Source of the DNA: Planctomycetaceae bacterium
GTDB lineage: Bacteria; Planctomycetota; Planctomycetia; Planctomycetales; Planctomycetaceae
NCBI GenBank assembly: GCA_020426065.1
Contig: JAGQQT010000241.1
Coordinates: 1-6,408, forward strand
Direction of reading: 5' to 3'
DNA: 6,408 bases
Made by a program: the position numbers and the translations under genes. Shown here in pieces: positions 1 through 5,785 of the stretch; within the stretch, counting starts at the first letter, position 1, and every line of letters starts with the position of its first letter. The notes under the pieces were generated by a model. That model was not told the DNA's origin and did not search any database. It was given only the letters and a program-made list of their open reading frames with translations.

Positions 1-785
1 AGGATGGGCGCTACCAGGCCTGCATGGGAGTTGCGACTGCTGATGTAGACGGGAATGGATTAATCGACCTGTTCATCACGAATTTTTCGGATGAGTCTAA
101 TACTCTTTACCAGCAGATCGAGACGGGTTTCTTTGCCGATGAAACCCGGGTTGCAGCACTTCGCGATCCCAGTTTTGCTTATGTCGGTTTTGGTACCCAG
201 TTTCTTGATGCCGACCTGGACTCTGATCCGGATCTGTTACTGACAAACGGCAGTCTGTCGAAAACCATGCCCGTTCCTCAGCTGACTGCGGAGTTACCTT
301 CACAGGTCTTCGAGAATCAATCCGGTCATTTTCGTGAATTATCAGCAGCGCAGGCCGGGAACTTCTTCAGTAGGAAGTCACTGGGTAGGGGTATGTTCCG
401 CTGCGACTGGAATCGAGATGGAAAGCAGGATGCCTGCATTTCCTTCCTTGATGAGCCAGCGGCTTTGCTGACCAACACCACCAAAACCGATCACTTCTGG
501 ATCGGAATCCGACTGGTCGGCACGACCTCGGAACGCATTCCGATCGGAACTTCGGTTACGATTCACTCTCAGGAGAAAACCCAAACCAGCCAGCTCACTG
601 CTGGGGATGGGTATATGAGCTCAAATGAAAAGGAGCTCATTTTGGGCCTCGGCAATTCCAGCCAGGCGGATTCCGTCACGGTACGCTGGCCAGATGGCTC
701 AGTTTCGAGCATTGAGAAACTGTCAGCCGGGCAGAGATATCTCATCATACAGGGAGAGAAAAATGCTCTCTCCCTGTCTCATTGA
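1..785 (+). CDS. FG-GAP / ASPIC-UnbV repeat protein, C-terminal part (5' end outside the window)
   Basis: The frame is open from the first bases of the window (about 260 residues visible), so the true start lies upstream and the ATG at 24 is probably internal. Counting from that Met, three acidic calcium-loop-like motifs are seen: DVDGNGLID (8-16), DADLDSDPD (62-70) and DWNRDGKQD (128-136). These are typical of FG-GAP/VCBS beta-propeller blades. Residues about 157-243 match the ASPIC/UnbV domain, with the family hallmarks GTSVTI, LTAGDGYMSSNE, LGLG and VTVRWPDGS. Proteins of this architecture are usually secreted or surface-exposed, and planctomycetes have many of them. Their molecular role is mostly unknown, although some act in adhesion or ligand binding. 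The C-terminus is complete, ending shortly after the ASPIC domain, and the gene converges on the lipoprotein gene 30 bp away. Family assignment is firm; function is not. Confidence 0.88.
   Translation, partial: DGRYQACMGVATADVDGNGLIDLFITNFSDESNTLYQQIETGFFADETRVAALRDPSFAYVGFGTQFLDADLDSDPDLLLTNGSLSKTMPVPQLTAELPSQVFENQSGHFRELSAAQAGNFFSRKSLGRGMFRCDWNRDGKQDACISFLDEPAALLTNTTKTDHFWIGIRLVGTTSERIPIGTSVTIHSQEKTQTSQLTAGDGYMSSNEKELILGLGNSSQADSVTVRWPDGSVSSIEKLSAGQRYLIIQGEKNALSLSH
749..777. terminator. Hairpin at the convergent gene junction, possible bidirectional terminator
   Basis: A perfect 10-bp inverted repeat (ACAGGGAGAG at 749-758, CTCTCCCTGT at 768-777) flanks a 9-nt A-rich loop. It ends 6 bases before the stop codon of the FG-GAP/ASPIC gene and lies downstream of the convergent lipoprotein gene. 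There is no T-run after the stem on the plus strand and only a weak one on the minus strand, so it is not a classical intrinsic terminator. It could block 3' decay or read-through between the two genes. Confidence 0.4.
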
Positions 786-815
786 TGAGTGTGGCAAACA
801 TGTGGGCACTGGCCA

Positions 816-1226
816 CTATTTGGATTGCAGTTGCAGATCGTAGGGACCGCCACCATCCGTCACATCCACTGTGAGAGTGGTGCTGGAATTGTACCTGTCA
901 GGAATACTTTCCTTGATATCCCCCCGCTTTTCGGGATCTTCGCTGTCCCCGGTGATCTTACTGATACTGACCTTGTGTTTACCTGGCCGAACTCCTTTAT
1001 GTGCCCCGAACTGCATTTCGTATTTCCCACTGGCATCCGTTTTCCCCCAGGAAGATTTCTTCCCCTCACCGGCATCCTGCAATTCAAAAGTGATGCTGGC
1101 ATCGGCCAGTGGAGCACCGTCGAGAGTTACAGTTCCTGTTGCTGGTGTCAGTTCAGGAACATCAGAAGCTCCACCTCCACACCCCAGACTGGCAAGAAGA
1201 ATTACGGTCAGAATGGTAAATCGCAT
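816..1226 (-). CDS. Small secreted lipoprotein, carboxypeptidase-regulatory-like (transthyretin-like) fold
   Basis: I chose the ATG at 1226 (136 residues) over the upstream start at 1292. It has a good ribosome binding site 5 nt upstream and begins a clean signal peptide, MRFTILTVILLASLGC. Cys16 is the likely lipidated residue; the lipobox (S-L-G-C) is not canonical but ends in the expected G-C. A low-complexity Gly linker follows. Residues about 30-135 form one beta-rich domain with the planctomycete landmarks GTVTLDGAPLADASITF, a T-D-x-x-G-x-Y turn (63-69), RPGKHKVSISK (80-90) and a final IPDRYN...L-T-V-D-V segment. Such proteins are predicted to sit on a membrane facing the periplasm and are commonly encoded beside DUF1559 genes, as here, although here the DUF1559 gene is divergent. 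No enzymatic motif is visible. The function is unknown, possibly structural or ligand-binding. Confidence 0.85.
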   Translation of the reverse strand: MRFTILTVILLASLGCGGGASDVPELTPATGTVTLDGAPLADASITFELQDAGEGKKSSWGKTDASGKYEMQFGAHKGVRPGKHKVSISKITGDSEDPEKRGDIKESIPDRYNSSTTLTVDVTDGGGPYDLQLQSK

Positions 1227-1231
1227 GGTGG

Positions 1232-1238
1232 CCTCCCT
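1232..1238 (-). promoter_or_regulatory. Shine-Dalgarno of the lipoprotein gene, decides its start
   Basis: On the minus strand AGGGAGG lies 5 nt before the ATG at 1226. The longer in-frame start at 1292 would place 22 charged residues ahead of the signal peptide, so the short form is preferred. Confidence 0.75.
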
Positions 1239-1274
1239 GAAACGTTGAAATCGGTAAAACTGGACTGCGTCCAA

Positions 1275-1303
1275 ATCGGATCGGATTAACACGTGGTTGT
1301 CAA
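1275..1303 (-). promoter_or_regulatory. Candidate sigma70-like promoter for the lipoprotein gene
   Basis: On the minus strand a perfect TTGACA (1303-1298) is followed after 17 nt by TCCGAT (1280-1275), which matches only 3 of 6 positions of the -10 consensus. It would give a 5' leader of roughly 40 nt. The -35 match is good and the -10 match is poor, so this is a suggestion only. Confidence 0.3.
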
Positions 1304-1374
1304 GTTCACCGAGTCAAAATTTGAGGAAAGAAAAGATCGGGTATCCAATTGTATTGAATTCAAGTCGATTTATG

Positions 1375-1403
1375 TTTACATTCGATATTAAATTGCATAT
1401 TCT
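1375..1403 (+). promoter_or_regulatory. Candidate sigma70-like promoter for the DUF1559 gene
   Basis: TTTACA (1375-1380, 5 of 6 matches to the -35 consensus) is followed by a 17-nt spacer and TATTCT (1398-1403, 4 of 6 to the -10). It lies within the AT-rich part of the divergent intergenic region. A start near 1410 would leave a leader of about 125 nt holding a direct-repeat copy and an inverted repeat. AT-richness makes chance matches likely. Confidence 0.35.
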
Positions 1404-1432
1404 GCACAAAATTCCAGAAATTGCATTCTGCA
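1390..1432. repeat. Imperfect direct repeat in the divergent intergenic region
   Basis: AAATTGCATATTCTGCA (1390-1406) and AAATTGCATTCTGCA (1418-1432) are the same word apart from a 2-nt AT insertion, with starts 28 bp apart. The first copy overlaps the candidate -10 element of the DUF1559 promoter. The spacing is near three helical turns, as might suit a pair of regulator sites, but a local duplication is equally possible. Confidence 0.6.
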
Positions 1433-1471
1433 GTTCCACACAGTTCTCTGATATTTCAAATAATCTATTTG

Positions 1472-1492
1472 CAGATTCCATGTTGGAATCTG
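1472..1492. promoter_or_regulatory. Perfect 9-bp inverted repeat upstream of DUF1559 (operator or leader hairpin)
   Basis: CAGATTCCA (1472-1480) and TGGAATCTG (1484-1492) are exact reverse complements around a 3-nt centre, TGT. The element ends 44 bp before the DUF1559 start codon and is followed by a T-rich stretch up to the ribosome binding site. It could be a dimeric repressor site or, if transcribed, a short hairpin in the leader that acts as an attenuator or a stability element. The symmetry is certain; the role is inferred. Confidence 0.55.
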
Positions 1493-1522
1493 ACTTTAAT
1501 TTGTTTCTTGCGGTTCTTTTTT

Positions 1523-1530
1523 AAAGGAGA
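1523..1530 (+). promoter_or_regulatory. Strong Shine-Dalgarno of the DUF1559 gene
   Basis: AAAGGAGA sits 6 nt before the ATG at 1537. It supports this start over the internal ATG at 1576 (residue 14), which directly precedes the prepilin motif but has only a weak AAGAAG ahead of it. Confidence 0.8.
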
Positions 1531-1536
1531 TTGTGA

Positions 1537-2604
1537 ATGCCACACGTTTTAAATCAGTGGACCCGCAGCAAGAAGATGAAGGGTTTCACGCTTATTGAGC
1601 TGCTCGTGGTCATCGCGATCATTGCGATCCTTGTAGCTCTGCTGCTGCCTGCTGTTCAGCAGGCACGAGAAGCCGCTCGTCGCTCTTCCTGCAAAAACAA
1701 CCTGAAACAGCTCGGTCTGGCCCTGCACAACTATCACGACACATTCAATGTGTTCCCGATGGGATGGTGGGACCGCTGGTCTGCTACCAACATCAACGTT
1801 GGTAACGACGGACAATGGGGTTGGGGTACTTACATTCTTCCCTTCATGGAAGAAGCTCCTCTGTACGACGTCCTGACTCCGGGGGACAATCCTTCCGCTA
1901 CGCCAGGTCTGGTTGGAACTCTGGCTGCAGCCATTGATGATCCAACACGTCTTGCTGCAATGCAGGTACCGATTGACTCTTACCGTTGTCCTTCCGATAA
2001 CACCGAAGGTGTTAACCGGGATAACCAGATTGGTGGCCAGCCTCTGGCAACTTCCAACTACGTTGCCAACCATGGTAGTGGTACCATCGGATTCCCCAAC
2101 AATGCTGGTGGCAGCTGGAAAGCTACCAAAGGAAAAACCCCACTGGGTGATCAGGAAGCTAACGGTCTGTTCGGTCGTATGTTTGTCACCAACATGAGAG
2201 ATGTCACCGACGGTACCAGTAACTCAGTCGCTCTGGGTGAACGTTCACAAACCGTGTCTGCTGGTGGTACTACCCAGCTTTGCCGTGCCAGCGTTGTCTT
2301 CGGATGCCGCGACAATGACCGAAATGCCCTCTCTTGGGGACCATTCGTCAACCATGGAGCTGGTAAGTACGGTATCAACAACCCAGCTGTTGGTTCTGGT
2401 GGTGATGCAGGTGGCATTTGCCAGGGTGGTTTCTCCAGCAACCACAAAGGGGGAGCTCAGTTCGTGATGTGTGACGGCGCTGTCCGCTTCGTCAGCGAAA
2501 ATATCGATCACGACTTTGCCCTGGGTGGTTCTTCCTGGGATGTTGACACCACCTTTGAACGGATTCTGGGAGTCAACGACGGACAGGTTGTCGGCGAGTT
2601 CTAA
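1537..2604 (+). CDS. DUF1559 pseudopilin-like protein (GFTLIE leader and H-X9-DG motif)
   Basis: This 355-residue protein starts with a 16-residue positively charged leader ending in Lys-Gly, then [20 protein letters not shown]. That is the type IV prepilin / type II secretion pseudopilin cleavage and methylation site, with cleavage expected after Gly16 and Glu5 of the mature chain at residue 21. The helix runs on into [21 protein letters not shown], the standard start of DUF1559. The body contains the family's Y-R-C-P-S-D segment and Gly/Asn-rich loops. Near the C-terminus His303 is followed by nine residues and Asp-Gly (313-314), which is the H-X9-DG motif of prepilin-processing-associated planctomycete proteins. 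Length and both ends look intact. It is anchored in the cytoplasmic membrane with a large outward-facing domain. Planctomycetes have many such paralogues, and their role (pseudopilus, envelope fibre or secretion) is unsettled. The gene is monocistronic: divergent from the lipoprotein gene, with its own ribosome binding site and a strong terminator. Confidence 0.96.
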   Translation: MPHVLNQWTRSKKMKGFTLIELLVVIAIIAILVALLLPAVQQAREAARRSSCKNNLKQLGLALHNYHDTFNVFPMGWWDRWSATNINVGNDGQWGWGTYILPFMEEAPLYDVLTPGDNPSATPGLVGTLAAAIDDPTRLAAMQVPIDSYRCPSDNTEGVNRDNQIGGQPLATSNYVANHGSGTIGFPNNAGGSWKATKGKTPLGDQEANGLFGRMFVTNMRDVTDGTSNSVALGERSQTVSAGGTTQLCRASVVFGCRDNDRNALSWGPFVNHGAGKYGINNPAVGSGGDAGGICQGGFSSNHKGGAQFVMCDGAVRFVSENIDHDFALGGSSWDVDTTFERILGVNDGQVVGEF

Positions 2605-2635
2605 TCGCTCAAGTTGTCTGCTCTGCTCATAATAC

Positions 2636-2667
2636 AGGCCGGTTTCCCCTGGGAAGCCGGCTTTTTT
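2636..2667 (+). terminator. Intrinsic terminator of the DUF1559 gene
   Basis: GCCGG (2638-2642) pairs with CCGGC (2657-2661). The stem continues inward through a G-T wobble, two A-T pairs and two C-G pairs to a 4-nt loop, giving about 10 bp. Six T residues follow directly (2662-2667). It starts 32 nt after the stop codon at 2604 and separates this gene from the convergent glycosyltransferase gene. On the minus strand it lacks a clear T-run. Confidence 0.9.
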
Positions 2668-2687
2668 CATTAACCAGTGTTGATCAT

Positions 2688-4103
2688 TCAGGGATAACCA
2701 CGATTGTGGTAAATCGCCCAGTGCATTCCTGAAAGACCGTAATACTGCTCAACCGTACGAAGCTCATAGAAGTTCCCAGCAGCATCCCTCAGAGAAGCTG
2801 GCGGAACAAAATCTGTGGCCACCTCATGCAGAATAACCCACTCCGGCCCTTGCGGAGGCCAACGTCCTTCCAGGACATAGTCAGCAGGTTTTATTCCGGC
2901 AGTGCGTCGATGATGAAAATCCAGCAGCAATCGATTGCGAAAATCATGATCGCTGCCAATCAGGATCAGAGGTTGTCGGGACTGATTACTCATCATCTGC
3001 AGTGCACGTGAATAACCGCCGCGGCCAATGCGAATCAGATTCAGATCACCGAGCAGATTCCCGGCACATAATCCGACAAACAGGATCAAAACGACTGGTC
3101 GCTTCCAGTCTTTGACTGACCAGAACTGACTGCAATACTCTGCCAGAATCAGCTGGCTCAGCAGAATCGGAATCAGAAAATAACGGGGATAAAGTGGATC
3201 GGGCTTGAGCACCAACAGCATCAGGGCTGGTGCAAATACAATCGCAGTCAAATTCCCCAGTCCCATGGAAAAAGATTGCTTCAGTTGGAAGAAGACGGCG
3301 AAACCGAAGCCGATCAGCACACAACCGGCCAGAACCAGACTTGTTAATCCTGGTAGCGGATCTCCCGCCACCAGCGACAGACTTTGAACAACTACTCCCA
3401 ATGCATTCGCAGGATCACCACCACCACGCTCCAGGTGCTGATAAAACAGAAGCAGCATCGTGAGAAAGGTCACTCCCGGAACAAGGCCCCACAAAAGCAC
3501 GCGCTGCAGTCGTTTTGTGAGCATGCGACTGGAATCAAACAGTCCAACAACCAGACTCACCATTACACCCGCCCACAGAAAGACAAACGTTCCATGGGCA
3601 AGAAAACCGAGCAGATTCATGAACCAGAACAGTACAGCTGCTGCGATCTCAGATCCAAAAATGGTTTTCTGTTCGAACAACTTCCAGGAAGCGATCGTGG
3701 CAAAAACCAGATACCCATAGCCCCGGGCCTCTGTGGCGTACTCTACGGCAACAAAGGAAACGGCAAGTGTGAGCCAGACAAAACCGGTTTGGGCCAGACT
3801 TTGGCCTGCCCCTCTCACACCCGCGATCAAAACCGCAAAGATCCCCAGCAGCAAACAGGGGAGTCGATACAACCAGACGGGAGCATTGGTTCCAACCAGC
3901 ATCAACCAGGCGGTGTTGATCGGATGATTGTTGTCATGATGCAGCGCAGACAGAATTTCAGTAAAGGACTTGATTTCCTGAGCCAGATTCCAGGACCAGA
4001 TTTCATCCAGCCAGAACTCGCTGAAACTCGCCAGCAGCCGCAGTATTACAGCAACAGCAAGGAACAGGCTGCAGAGAAGTGAAATTTTCAGGCGGTGAGT
4101 CAT
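2688..4103 (-). CDS. Multi-pass GT-C fold glycosyltransferase, family 39-like (polyprenyl-phosphate sugar transferase type)
   Basis: This 471-residue, very hydrophobic protein has about 9-11 predicted membrane segments. Residues 8-28 form the first. It is followed by FWLDEIWSW (30-38), whose Asp33-Glu34 corresponds to the catalytic acidic pair in the first outer loop of GT-C enzymes such as PMT and ArnT. HHDNNHP (55-61) and then a Y-R-L-P-C-L-L-L-G segment (79-87) fit the same family, as does ATEARGYGYL (123-132), the counterpart of the E-A-R-x-Y motif. A late YPRYFLIP (305-312) is also typical. A soluble C-terminal tail (about 375-471) should face the periplasm. Such enzymes move a sugar from an undecaprenyl-phosphate carrier to a glycan, lipid or protein outside the cytoplasmic membrane. 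The start overlaps the SGNH gene's stop by 4 bp (ATGA) and has no good ribosome binding site, which implies translational coupling. Donor and acceptor cannot be inferred. Confidence 0.82.
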   Translation of the reverse strand: MTHRLKISLLCSLFLAVAVILRLLASFSEFWLDEIWSWNLAQEIKSFTEILSALHHDNNHPINTAWLMLVGTNAPVWLYRLPCLLLGIFAVLIAGVRGAGQSLAQTGFVWLTLAVSFVAVEYATEARGYGYLVFATIASWKLFEQKTIFGSEIAAAVLFWFMNLLGFLAHGTFVFLWAGVMVSLVVGLFDSSRMLTKRLQRVLLWGLVPGVTFLTMLLLFYQHLERGGGDPANALGVVVQSLSLVAGDPLPGLTSLVLAGCVLIGFGFAVFFQLKQSFSMGLGNLTAIVFAPALMLLVLKPDPLYPRYFLIPILLSQLILAEYCSQFWSVKDWKRPVVLILFVGLCAGNLLGDLNLIRIGRGGYSRALQMMSNQSRQPLILIGSDHDFRNRLLLDFHHRRTAGIKPADYVLEGRWPPQGPEWVILHEVATDFVPPASLRDAAGNFYELRTVEQYYGLSGMHWAIYHNRGYP

Positions 4104-5269
4104 GGTTGAGGTACTACGGGATTATCCTGCGCTGGAAGAATCAGTTCACTCACGATTTCCGAGAGCCAGCGAGTCCCCGCTTCGTTGAGATGTTCCGGAT
4201 ACATTTCGGCATACAGCCAGAGCAGGGGATTGGATTGCAGATGTTCCTCACCCCAGCGGGCCTGGATGCGGGAAATCTCTTCCGGGAATTCCTCTCGAAA
4301 AGTCCCCGTCTCCAATTCCTGAAGTACAAGGGGCGGGACCTGAATATACGGGAGATTGCTCTGTTGAGCCACTGCCTGCAGCGATTGGACATAAGGCTGA
4401 TATTCCGGGTAAACGCAATAATCAAGCACCAGAACTTTCGCTCCGCGAGCCAGTGCCAGATCAATCAGTGCGTGCAGATTTTCCCGATACCGGGGCAACG
4501 GTACCCGAGGAACATATTCGCTCTCTGGAATCTCTTTCCGGGTCAGATACCTTCCCCAGCGAACAAGTCCTGACTGTCCCAGGAGAAACTCGAAGCCACT
4601 CGTATCAATCTTCTTGGACATTCGAGCTAACACAGCCAGATCAGACTCAGGCTGAGGCCAGGCATCATTATTGATAAACGAAAGGATGAGCCAGTCAAAC
4701 TGCTGCTCATGAAACTGCTGATCGAACCAGATCCTTCCCTGTTCACTGGTGTATCCGGGCGTACCTGCATTGATCACCTGAACGGTTTGAATTCCCTTGC
4801 TGGATAAAGAATCTTCCAGGACTTGCGGAAAAACATCCCGATCATCGAGTGGATATCCGAATATATTCGAGTCTCCCAGACACAGGACCGTCAACATTTC
4901 ATCGGTATCTGGCTGCGCCGGTTTTCCGCGATAACCATTCTGGTTGATCGTGATTTCAATCTTTTGTTTTTCCAGACCGGGTGCAAAATGAAAGTTGAAG
5001 GACTCCAGTTTCCTGTCCGGAGAAAGCTTCCAGATCCGCTCAGAATCACTTTCGTAAAGAGGAATCGGCTCCTTTTCATCAAGTGACAGGTGGGACAGCC
5101 ATTCCATGAATCGGCGTGAACCAACTGCTCGTCCTGCCTGTTCAGGAATGGGAATCAACCGGACACAGAGATCCGTCAATCCCACGATCAGGCAGGTCGC
5201 GATCAGAGCAAAGATCAACTTTTTCCGGAGAGAAATGCTATGGGGAGTACGGACTTGTCCTGCAGTCAT
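4100..5269 (-). CDS. Membrane-anchored SGNH/GDSL hydrolase-like protein
   Basis: In this 389-residue protein, a basic N-terminus is followed by one membrane segment (about 18-37), so the rest is predicted to lie outside the cytoplasmic membrane. The SGNH blocks occur in order: block I LGDSNIFGYP with Ser134 as nucleophile, block II INAGTPGYTSEQG with Gly169, block III FINNDA with Asn200/201, and block V PEHLNEAG with His360. The acidic residue usually found 3 (or 2) positions before the His is absent; Tyr357 and Pro358 are there instead. Residues about 85-115 form a preceding beta-rich segment with a NQNGYRG motif commonly seen just before block I in this type of protein. The family includes esterases, deacetylases and O-acyltransferases that act on envelope glycans. 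No earlier start is possible because an in-frame stop lies at 5285-5287, and no clear Shine-Dalgarno is seen. It overlaps the downstream glycosyltransferase by 4 bp, suggesting a shared substrate. Confidence 0.85.
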   Translation of the reverse strand: MTAGQVRTPHSISLRKKLIFALIATCLIVGLTDLCVRLIPIPEQAGRAVGSRRFMEWLSHLSLDEKEPIPLYESDSERIWKLSPDRKLESFNFHFAPGLEKQKIEITINQNGYRGKPAQPDTDEMLTVLCLGDSNIFGYPLDDRDVFPQVLEDSLSSKGIQTVQVINAGTPGYTSEQGRIWFDQQFHEQQFDWLILSFINNDAWPQPESDLAVLARMSKKIDTSGFEFLLGQSGLVRWGRYLTRKEIPESEYVPRVPLPRYRENLHALIDLALARGAKVLVLDYCVYPEYQPYVQSLQAVAQQSNLPYIQVPPLVLQELETGTFREEFPEEISRIQARWGEEHLQSNPLLWLYAEMYPEHLNEAGTRWLSEIVSELILPAQDNPVVPQP

Positions 5270-5378
5270 GATGGAATGTCCGTCTCATTCAGTGAATTCA
5301 AGCCGGGTAATAAAACCGCCACAAGACACCTTCGTCTCCAGGCAGACATGTCGATGTCGCGATCGTTGAGAAATTTCC

Positions 5379-5603
5379 TCAAAACAGAGGATAAATGAAG
5401 GGAGCCAGAGGGGTTGCCGAAAACCAGATCAGCAGTCCAATGGCGGCGAAGGTCAGCAGGATCGGGATCATCCACCAGGCTTTGTTGTCCCGGATGAAAT
5501 ACCAGAACTCGGCGAACAGGCCGATCTCTTCAGATTCTGCGGCCTGCTGAAATTCGCTGACAGCCTTTTCCGGGTCTGGTTTCTGTTCGGATTGATTTGC
5601 CAT
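5379..5603 (-). CDS. DUF5989 small single-pass membrane protein, carbamoyltransferase-associated
   Basis: This 74-residue protein has a polar N-terminal third rich in Glu and Gln (1-27), then FAEFWYFIRDNKAWWMIPIL, one hydrophobic segment (about 44-61) and the C-terminal APFIYPLF. The pattern F-x-F-x(2,3)-K-x-W-W-x-x-P-I, a membrane helix and a final A-P-F-I-Y-x-L-F is what I recognise as DUF5989. The N-terminal 25 or so residues look like an extension over the usual shorter family members of about 50 residues. Family members recur beside NodU/CmcH carbamoyltransferases; from memory, the saxitoxin cluster has comparable small companions (SxtJ/SxtK), but I cannot check that this one is homologous. 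The carbamoyltransferase is the divergent neighbour here. The biochemical role is unknown; it may tether or assist the carbamoyltransferase at the membrane. An in-frame stop at 5640-5642 with no other ATG between supports the start. A 109-bp gap separates it from the SGNH gene, with no terminator seen. Confidence 0.85.
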   Translation of the reverse strand: MANQSEQKPDPEKAVSEFQQAAESEEIGLFAEFWYFIRDNKAWWMIPILLTFAAIGLLIWFSATPLAPFIYPLF

Positions 5604-5649
5604 AAATACGGCTCGATTTGAAATGCTGAACTCGATAACTTATCTGACT

Positions 5650-5684
5650 CTGTCCTGGTTCCTCCATTCTACAGATCAGGACAG
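5650..5684. repeat. Inverted repeat in the divergent promoter region
   Basis: CTGTCCTG (5650-5657) and CAGGACAG (5677-5684) are exact reverse complements separated by 19 nt, placing the arm centres 27 bp apart. A regulator bound here could control both directions. It could also fold as a weak hairpin in a transcript. Confidence 0.5.
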
Positions 5685-5745
5685 GAAATGTCGAAAGGGA
5701 AAATCCCGCTCCCCCCTTTAACATCTGGGCCGGAATTGCAACAAA

Positions 5746-5782
5746 AAATCTGAAAAGCAGAGTGAAAACGGAAATCTGAAAA
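5746..5782. repeat. Direct repeat just upstream of the carbamoyltransferase start
   Basis: AAATCTGAAAA occurs twice (5746-5756 and 5772-5782), with starts 26 bp apart. The second copy ends 3 nt before the ATG and occupies the place where a ribosome binding site should be. Its significance is unknown; the short A-rich word could arise by chance or slippage. Confidence 0.5.
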
Positions 5783-5785
5783 ACC

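Larger units (their letters stand above)
5604..5785. promoter_or_regulatory. Divergent intergenic region between DUF5989 and carbamoyltransferase
   Basis: These 182 bp must hold the promoters of both the carbamoyltransferase (+) and the DUF5989 gene (-). I find no convincing -35/-10 pair on either strand and no good Shine-Dalgarno for either gene. Symmetric words are present: GATAACTTATC (5634-5644, 5-bp arms around one base) and an 8-bp inverted repeat at 5650-5684. The part next to the carbamoyltransferase is purine-rich and repeated. Confidence 0.5.

Noticed and set aside
1227..1292. 22-residue N-terminal extension of the lipoprotein from the ATG at 1292
   Set aside because: It would bury the signal peptide behind charged residues and ignores the good ribosome binding site before the ATG at 1226.
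1297..1524. 75-codon plus-strand ORF starting with TTG in the AT-rich intergenic region
   Set aside because: It has no ATG and no ribosome binding site, its composition is that of intergenic DNA, and it resembles no family; it runs straight through the candidate promoter and inverted repeat.
1549..2670. Long minus-strand ORFs (174, 98 and 141 codons) across the DUF1559 gene
   Set aside because: They are antisense shadows of a well-supported gene; the last one even runs through the intrinsic terminator.
3384..4082. 232-codon plus-strand ORF
   Set aside because: It lies entirely opposite the glycosyltransferase gene. The translation is rich in Gln, His, Lys and Arg, typical of the antisense of a hydrophobic coding region, and no family is recognisable.
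4079..5086. Plus-strand ORFs (164, 73 and 87 codons) opposite the SGNH gene
   Set aside because: The minus-strand frame carries all ordered SGNH blocks, so these are shadows without any motif.
5266..5475. 69-codon minus-strand ORF bridging the DUF5989 and SGNH genes
   Set aside because: It overlaps DUF5989 in another frame, has no ribosome binding site or recognisable domain, and ends just inside the SGNH start.
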